From: Cymbomonas tetramitiformis
Lineage: Eukaryota > Chlorophyta > Pyramimonadophyceae > Pyramimonadales > Pyramimonadaceae
Length of the DNA stretch: 21,124 nt
Reading direction: 5' to 3'
NCBI GenBank assembly: GCA_001247695.2
Contig: LGRX02026990.1
Span: 1 to 21,124, forward strand
Part shown: positions 17,205 to 21,124 of the stretch, in pieces
How the letters are laid out: each line of letters begins with the position of its first letter
How positions within the stretch are numbered: the first letter of the stretch is position 1
Notes under the pieces: model-generated
What the model was told of the DNA's origin: nothing
What the model saw: the letters and a program-made list of their open reading frames with translations, nothing else
Databases searched by the model: none
Made by a program: the position numbers and the translations under genes

Positions 17205-17738
17205 CTCTAATCCGTCATTTTTAAATGAGGACAAAGCAGATATTCTTTCAGTAATTAAAGGAAAACATTCCAGATCAACCATAAAAAGCGTTCGCCCTAT
17301 GAGGCGAACCTGAAAATGTTTTTCTGAAAAATAATATTATGATATAATATTTTCTGAAGGTTTTTCGAAGCTGGAGGAAGATAAAAGCGAAGGTAAAAGC
17401 GCGCTGTTTTTTGCAGCGTGAGTTGCGCCTTCCTGTACTGTTAAATATGCTTAAACCCTGTCTTACTTATGCCCTTTCCGCAAACTGCTGCTATGATTTT
17501 CTTTCGCTAACCCGTGTCTGAGCCCAACGAGTTAATCTCTGCGGGGAAGGCACGTAAAAATAAGCCTGGTGAAGTGAGCAAAGAGCTCTGCTCTGCGCTC
17601 GCGAGGTACCAAATACCGAAAACGCAAAACAACATCGTAAACCAAACGAAAATAAACACGCCTCACAAACGACGCTATACGCGAAACATCCTCACGATCT
17701 TGCTTGTGTGTTTGTCCATTACTCAAATTGAAACAGAT
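17205..17738. other. AT-rich stretch with two hairpins, no supported gene
   Basis: A 7-bp stem (GTTCGCC 17290-17296 with GGCGAAC 17303-17309) is followed by an AT hairpin (AATATTAT/ATAATATT) near 17330-17355. A frame continuous with the downstream repeat ORF is open from 17514 but begins with GTG, not ATG. Confidence 0.4.
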
Positions 17739-18539
17739 ATGGAAGCAGAGCAAGAAAGCGCGCCAGGGCAAGCTTGGGATAAAGCTGCCACCCTGGAAGA
17801 GATTAAACTCCGCAGCGCTGAGATCAAAACGCAATTCGAAGTATGGGAAACTTCTGGTTTCGCGAGGATTGAAATTGGCTCCTGCAATTACACTGAGTCG
17901 CTAACGCACCGGAAAATTATGGTAGCACCTGAAATTTCACGCGCCCATTGCTGTTGTGGAAAGAAGCATCGCGAAACCCTGACAAAAGCTGACTTCCAAA
18001 ATGTTTTAACACTTCCATTTTTTCGCAGACATTCCAACGAAGTAACATCGCTAAAGCACCGGAAGATTATGTTAGCACCTGAAATTTCACGCGCCCATTG
18101 CTGCTGTGGAAAGAAGCATCGCGAAACCCTCACAAAAGCTGACTGCCAAAACGTTTTAACACTTCCATTTTTTCGCAGACATTCCAGCGAAGTAACATCG
18201 CTAAAGCACCGGAAAATTATGGTAGCACCTGAAATTTCACGCGCCCATTGCTGCTGTGGAAAGAAGCATCGCGAAACCCTCACAAAAGCTGACTTCCAAA
18301 ACGTTTTAACACTTCCATTTTTTCGCAGACATTCCAGCGACATAACATCGCTAAAGCACCGGAAAATTATGGTAGCACCTGAAATTTCACGCGCCCATTG
18401 CTACTGTGGAAAGAAGCATCGCGAAACCCTGACAAAAGTTTTAAACAAACTGCCGAAACGTTTTAACACTTCCATTTTTTCGCAGACATTCCAGCGAAAT
18501 AACACCGCTAACGCACCGGAAAATTATGGTAGCACCTGA
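17739..18539 (+). pseudogene. Repeat ORF A: 50-residue Cys/His repeats, frame broken in copy 4
   Basis: The first in-frame ATG is 17739. After about 60 non-repeated residues the frame runs through four copies of a 50-residue unit containing HCCCGKKHRETLTKAD and LPFFRRHS. In copy 4 a 7-nt insertion shifts the frame; the protein then reads unrelated sequence and stops at 18539. The original frame resumes in the ORF beginning 18526, so the two were probably one frame. Because 150 is a multiple of three the opposite strand is also open, so openness alone does not prove coding. The clustered Cys and His could bind metal, but this is speculation. No family is recognised. Confidence 0.35.
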
Positions 18540-18656
18540 AATTTCACGTGAGCATTGTTTTCGCGGAAAGGAACATCGCAAAGCTTTGACAAAAGCTGAC
18601 AATAACAACGTTGCGACACTTGCATTTTCCCGCAGACACCCTAATAAAATAGCATT
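17900..18656. repeat. 150-bp tandem repeat, five copies
   Basis: Units begin GCTAA(A/C)GCACCGG at 17900, 18050, 18200, 18350 and 18507. The first three periods are exactly 150 bp and the copies are nearly identical. Copy 4 is 157 bp because of a 7-nt insertion. Copy 5 is strongly diverged, and a short sixth fragment starts at about 18658 (CTGACGCACCGGAAAATT). Each unit carries a T-rich tract ending in TTTTTTCGCAG. Confidence 0.95.
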
Positions 18657-20382
18657 ACTGACGCACCGGAAAATTTGTATGCAGCACTGCTGTGATCTCT
18701 CCTATGTGGCGACGAGAGACGGCGAGCAAGTTGTTTTGGTTGCTGGGGCAAGCGACGTTGCCAAGAAAATCTTGGGAGCACTCAAATTGCTCAGCAAGAA
18801 GGAGCTGAGTTGCAAAACAGGTTTAAAGCATTGGAAGATATGGACTTTGAGGCTTAATTCTTCTGCCCCTCCTCTCCGAAAGATCTCGGCTTGCCATTGT
18901 GTTGAAAAGCTGACATCTAGGTTGTACTCTCCCTGGCACCACCAGACATTGATCGGCTTTCAATTGTTAATTTCAGAGCTGCCTGATAGTGCTCATCGTG
19001 TAACACAGCACCACACTCTAAGTATGAGTGATAGAAGTAAAACATTCACACGGCATCTCAGAGCTGTTCACACAGTTCCACCTTATGCTAATTCTCCAGC
19101 ACACACCTGCATTTCTCTTCCAACTCAAAATTGTGCTGCCTCTGTTTACAATCGACTTAAACTAGCCAGTAGTGTCAGTTTATTTTTTGCCCTGCTCAAT
19201 TTGATCTCCAACTTTCTCACCCTGTCTGTGAAAATTCACAAGTCAACTGCTAGCACACCCACCAGTCTGGTGAGACATACTGTGTGTACACTCACTGCGG
19301 AGGGCAGTACTAACCAGCTTAATAATAAGGTCACAAATATAGTTAAACACCTGTTAGGTCGGAAAACAAACAGTTCGGTAAACCTTTCAAACAGATACAT
19401 AGAAGTCACTAAAAATGTTAGTAACTTAACTAGTTTCTATGCCACTAATAAGTGCTGGTTTGGTAGTGTGACAATACAGTCTGTTAGCATAATATACACC
19501 TCTGATAGCTTAAGAAAACAGTCCTCAAACCGAGCGCGGCAGGCTGTAAACTTAAGGCAACAATATGGCAACTTAACACACATATGTGTTAACTTAACAC
19601 GGCAGTCTGATAACATATGCCAGACTGATAACTTGACACACTTTCATGTAAACTTAACACACATGTATGAAACTTTGATACGGCAGTCTGTTTGGACCGC
19701 AGAAAGCCCAAAGCGGCACGCAGATAACTTGATATGGGCTACAGTAGACACGTTACGGTTTGCAGAAAATTTAACACGGTATGCAGATAATTTCACACAA
19801 CACTTAATAAACTTTAAGTGGCACGCGGTCCTCTTAATACAAGCAACAATAAACTTATTATGGGACGGAGATAACTTAACGCGGTTCACTAAAAACTCAA
19901 TATGGCCCGTAGATAACTTTATACGGCTTGCAAATAACTTTATACAGTTTACCGCTACCTTCAAACCGCATATAGATAACTTAATACGGTTTGCAGGTAA
20001 ATTAATACGGCTCACAGTTAAACTGATATGGCCTGCAGCAAACTTAAACAAACTCATAGACGACCCGATGAGGTCTGCTAATAACCTTAAGTGGTTTCTG
20101 GTAAACTTATCTCGGTCTCCAAATAACTTGAAATGGAATGCATTTAACCTCAAAATACGGGCTGTAAATTTAACACAATATATGTATCAAATAACTATAA
20201 GGCACCAAAATAAATTTCCATTTATGGTCAACTTATCACGGCCCTCAAACACTTCAGAACGGAAAGCAGCTAACCTTATAAGGACGGATAAAATATTGAA
20301 GCGCTCTTCGGATAAACAAACTCTGAGTCCAATAAACACGATGCGGCATAAGGCTAATTTAAATGTTGTTATATGGAGATGA
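18526..20382 (+). CDS. Repeat ORF B: diverged 50-residue repeat, then heptad array (618 aa, doubtful)
   Basis: ATG 18526 lies inside repeat copy 5 and is in the frame of copies 1-4 before their 7-nt insertion. It encodes the fifth 50-residue unit (residues about 1-45) and an unrecognised middle of about 280 residues with one hydrophobic patch (SLFFALLNLISNFLTL). From about residue 334 to the end it is a long run of seven-residue repeats approximating R-F-A-D-N-L-I. The reverse strand is also open across part of the array, as expected for 21-bp units, so coding is unproven. A 618-codon frame in AT-rich DNA with no stop is nonetheless uncommon by chance. Confidence 0.35.
   Translation: MVAPEISREHCFRGKEHRKALTKADNNNVATLAFSRRHPNKIALLTHRKICMQHCCDLSYVATRDGEQVVLVAGASDVAKKILGALKLLSKKELSCKTGLKHWKIWTLRLNSSAPPLRKISACHCVEKLTSRLYSPWHHQTLIGFQLLISELPDSAHRVTQHHTLSMSDRSKTFTRHLRAVHTVPPYANSPAHTCISLPTQNCAASVYNRLKLASSVSLFFALLNLISNFLTLSVKIHKSTASTPTSLVRHTVCTLTAEGSTNQLNNKVTNIVKHLLGRKTNSSVNLSNRYIEVTKNVSNLTSFYATNKCWFGSVTIQSVSIIYTSDSLRKQSSNRARQAVNLRQQYGNLTHICVNLTRQSDNICQTDNLTHFHVNLTHMYETLIRQSVWTAESPKRHADNLIWATVDTLRFAENLTRYADNFTQHLINFKWHAVLLIQATINLLWDGDNLTRFTKNSIWPVDNFIRLANNFIQFTATFKPHIDNLIRFAGKLIRLTVKLIWPAANLNKLIDDPMRSANNLKWFLVNLSRSPNNLKWNAFNLKIRAVNLTQYMYQITIRHQNKFPFMVNLSRPSNTSERKAANLIRTDKILKRSSDKQTLSPINTMRHKANLNVVIWR
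19525..20374. repeat. Degenerate 21-bp tandem repeat array, about 40 units
   Basis: The approximate consensus is ATAACTTAATACGGTTTGCAG. Units start at 19724 and every 21 bp up to 20354 with no net indel (30 intervals), although many units match the consensus only partly. Upstream units at 19525-19723 show a 3-nt deletion near 19627 and an incomplete 12-nt unit near 19712. A weak continuation may reach about 20480. Confidence 0.9.
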
Positions 20383-21002
20383 AAACTGACAAAGACATAA
20401 GCGGCAGCATGATTATGACATATTACATAATGCGGCATTTTTTGAGATGTGAGATAAACTATATCAAAACACAAGCGGAACTGCAAGCAACCTCTCATGG
20501 GACTTTTATTATGCTCTTCCACCTAATGACGGGACTTAGCAAAATGAAGTTGTACCCTAAACAATATTTCCCGGGGCCTAGAGTCATAATACACCTAGCC
20601 CACAAGAGACCTAAGGCCTGCAAAAGGATAAGCAAGAGCGCCTTGAAATACATGATTCAAAACCCCAAAATTGCATGGCTTTGGGAGAGGACACGGACCC
20701 AAAATACAAAGAAATCTAAAATGAAATCACCTCTAAGAATAACGAAACATAAAATTCACCGAAAACAGAATAACGTCACCGAACAACATAATATGCCTGA
20801 ACCTGATCAGATGTTAAGCGGTGGAGCAGGCACCGTAGATAATGCAGTAGATGAAAATATAATGGCTACGGAATCACTTCTCTCGGAAAAGGGGTGGTTA
20901 ACCCCTAAACAGATTTCTGGGTCAGATCTGACCCAAAATTGCCCTATGTTTTTTTCAGTTTTTTGGTGTCAACGATGTTGCTCGTTGTATAATTGGTCTT
21001 AG
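20373..21002 (+). CDS. Weak ORF at right end (209 aa)
   Basis: ATG 20373 overlaps the end of the preceding frame. The product is Lys/Met/Thr-rich with no recognisable motif. It spans the fading 21-bp repeats and the hairpin cluster at 20888-20987, which argues against a conserved gene. Chance opening in this sequence is possible. Confidence 0.2.
   Translation: MEMKTDKDISGSMIMTYYIMRHFLRCEINYIKTQAELQATSHGTFIMLFHLMTGLSKMKLYPKQYFPGPRVIIHLAHKRPKACKRISKSALKYMIQNPKIAWLWERTRTQNTKKSKMKSPLRITKHKIHRKQNNVTEQHNMPEPDQMLSGGAGTVDNAVDENIMATESLLSEKGWLTPKQISGSDLTQNCPMFFSVFWCQRCCSLYNWS
20888..20987. repeat. Cluster of three inverted repeats
   Basis: AGGGGT/ACCCCT lies around 20889-20906. A perfect 18-bp palindrome, TGGGTCAGATCTGACCCA, is at 20918-20935. 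CAACGA/TCGTTG is at 20970-20987. All three fall within 100 bp. Confidence 0.7.
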
Positions 21003-21124
21003 GCTGTCTGGGGCCTTGCACACCCTTGTATCCTTGAAGGTAAAGTACTTGCGTCTTAGGTATATCCATGTTATATATCTCACATAGTATGATTTTGATA
21101 CACAAAAAATGTCCCAAAAGTGTG
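21003..21124. other. Right-end AT-rich sequence, nothing recognised
   Basis: About 120 bp with no open frame of note, no repeat and no RNA gene that I can see. Confidence 0.5.

Noticed and set aside
17888..18343. Minus-strand ORF through the 150-bp repeats (151 aa)
   Set aside because: It is open because the period is a multiple of three and it only repeats the antisense; no start context or motif supports it.
19644..20153. Minus-strand ORF through the 21-bp array (169 aa)
   Set aside because: Same reason: the repeat period keeps several frames open. The plus frame is longer, but neither is proven.
19525..20374. CRISPR array
   Set aside because: The 21-bp units are contiguous and degenerate with no unique spacers, and the setting is eukaryotic.

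Overview
The window looks like repeat-rich nuclear DNA of a eukaryote. It carries a complete Ty1/copia-type LTR retrotransposon with its target-site duplication, a second retroelement-like gene set on the minus strand, no operon-type ribosome sites, candidate spliceosomal signals and long tandem repeats. No host gene is recognisable enough to name the organism; an alga or other protist would fit, but that is a guess. TGA, TAA and TAG all behave as stops.

Layout. (1) Positions 1-4944, minus strand: four consecutive ORFs of 75, 196, 1070 and more than 300 codons. They encode a small protein, a basic disordered protein, a gag-like protein with a CCHC zinc knuckle, and a basic/acidic low-complexity protein that runs off the left edge. 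Each ORF is in the -1 frame relative to the one before. The first two junctions are exact ATGA stop/start overlaps and the third is CTGA. This is the most unusual coding arrangement in the window. Any pol genes would lie beyond the left edge. (2) 4945-5855: no supported gene. (3) 5856-6932, minus: an unrecognised acidic protein with an 18-residue duplication and a basic, NLS-like C-terminus, next to a decayed-looking plus-strand coding stretch (6875-7379). (4) 7586-17199, plus: an intact 9,614-bp copia-type element. It has 329-bp LTRs differing at three positions, a 5-bp target duplication (GCAAG), candidate PBS and PPT, a leader with two tiny uORFs and a candidate 184-nt intron, and one 2607-codon gag-PR-IN-RT-RNaseH reading frame. 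The catalytic residues of every enzyme are visible. About 720 residues with two predicted membrane segments lie between nucleocapsid and protease, which is atypical. (5) 17205-21124: AT-rich DNA with five 150-bp tandem repeats, whose frame is broken by a 7-nt insertion in copy 4. About 850 bp of degenerate 21-bp repeats follow, and these hold exact phase for 30 consecutive units. A weak ORF and a cluster of hairpins close the window.

How the parts relate: the copia element carries what it needs in cis and in trans for its own copying, and its LTR similarity indicates recent insertion. It separates the GC-richer left part from the AT-rich repeat DNA on the right. The minus-strand ORF chain looks like the 5' (gag) half of a different retroelement. 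No LTR was found for it within the window.
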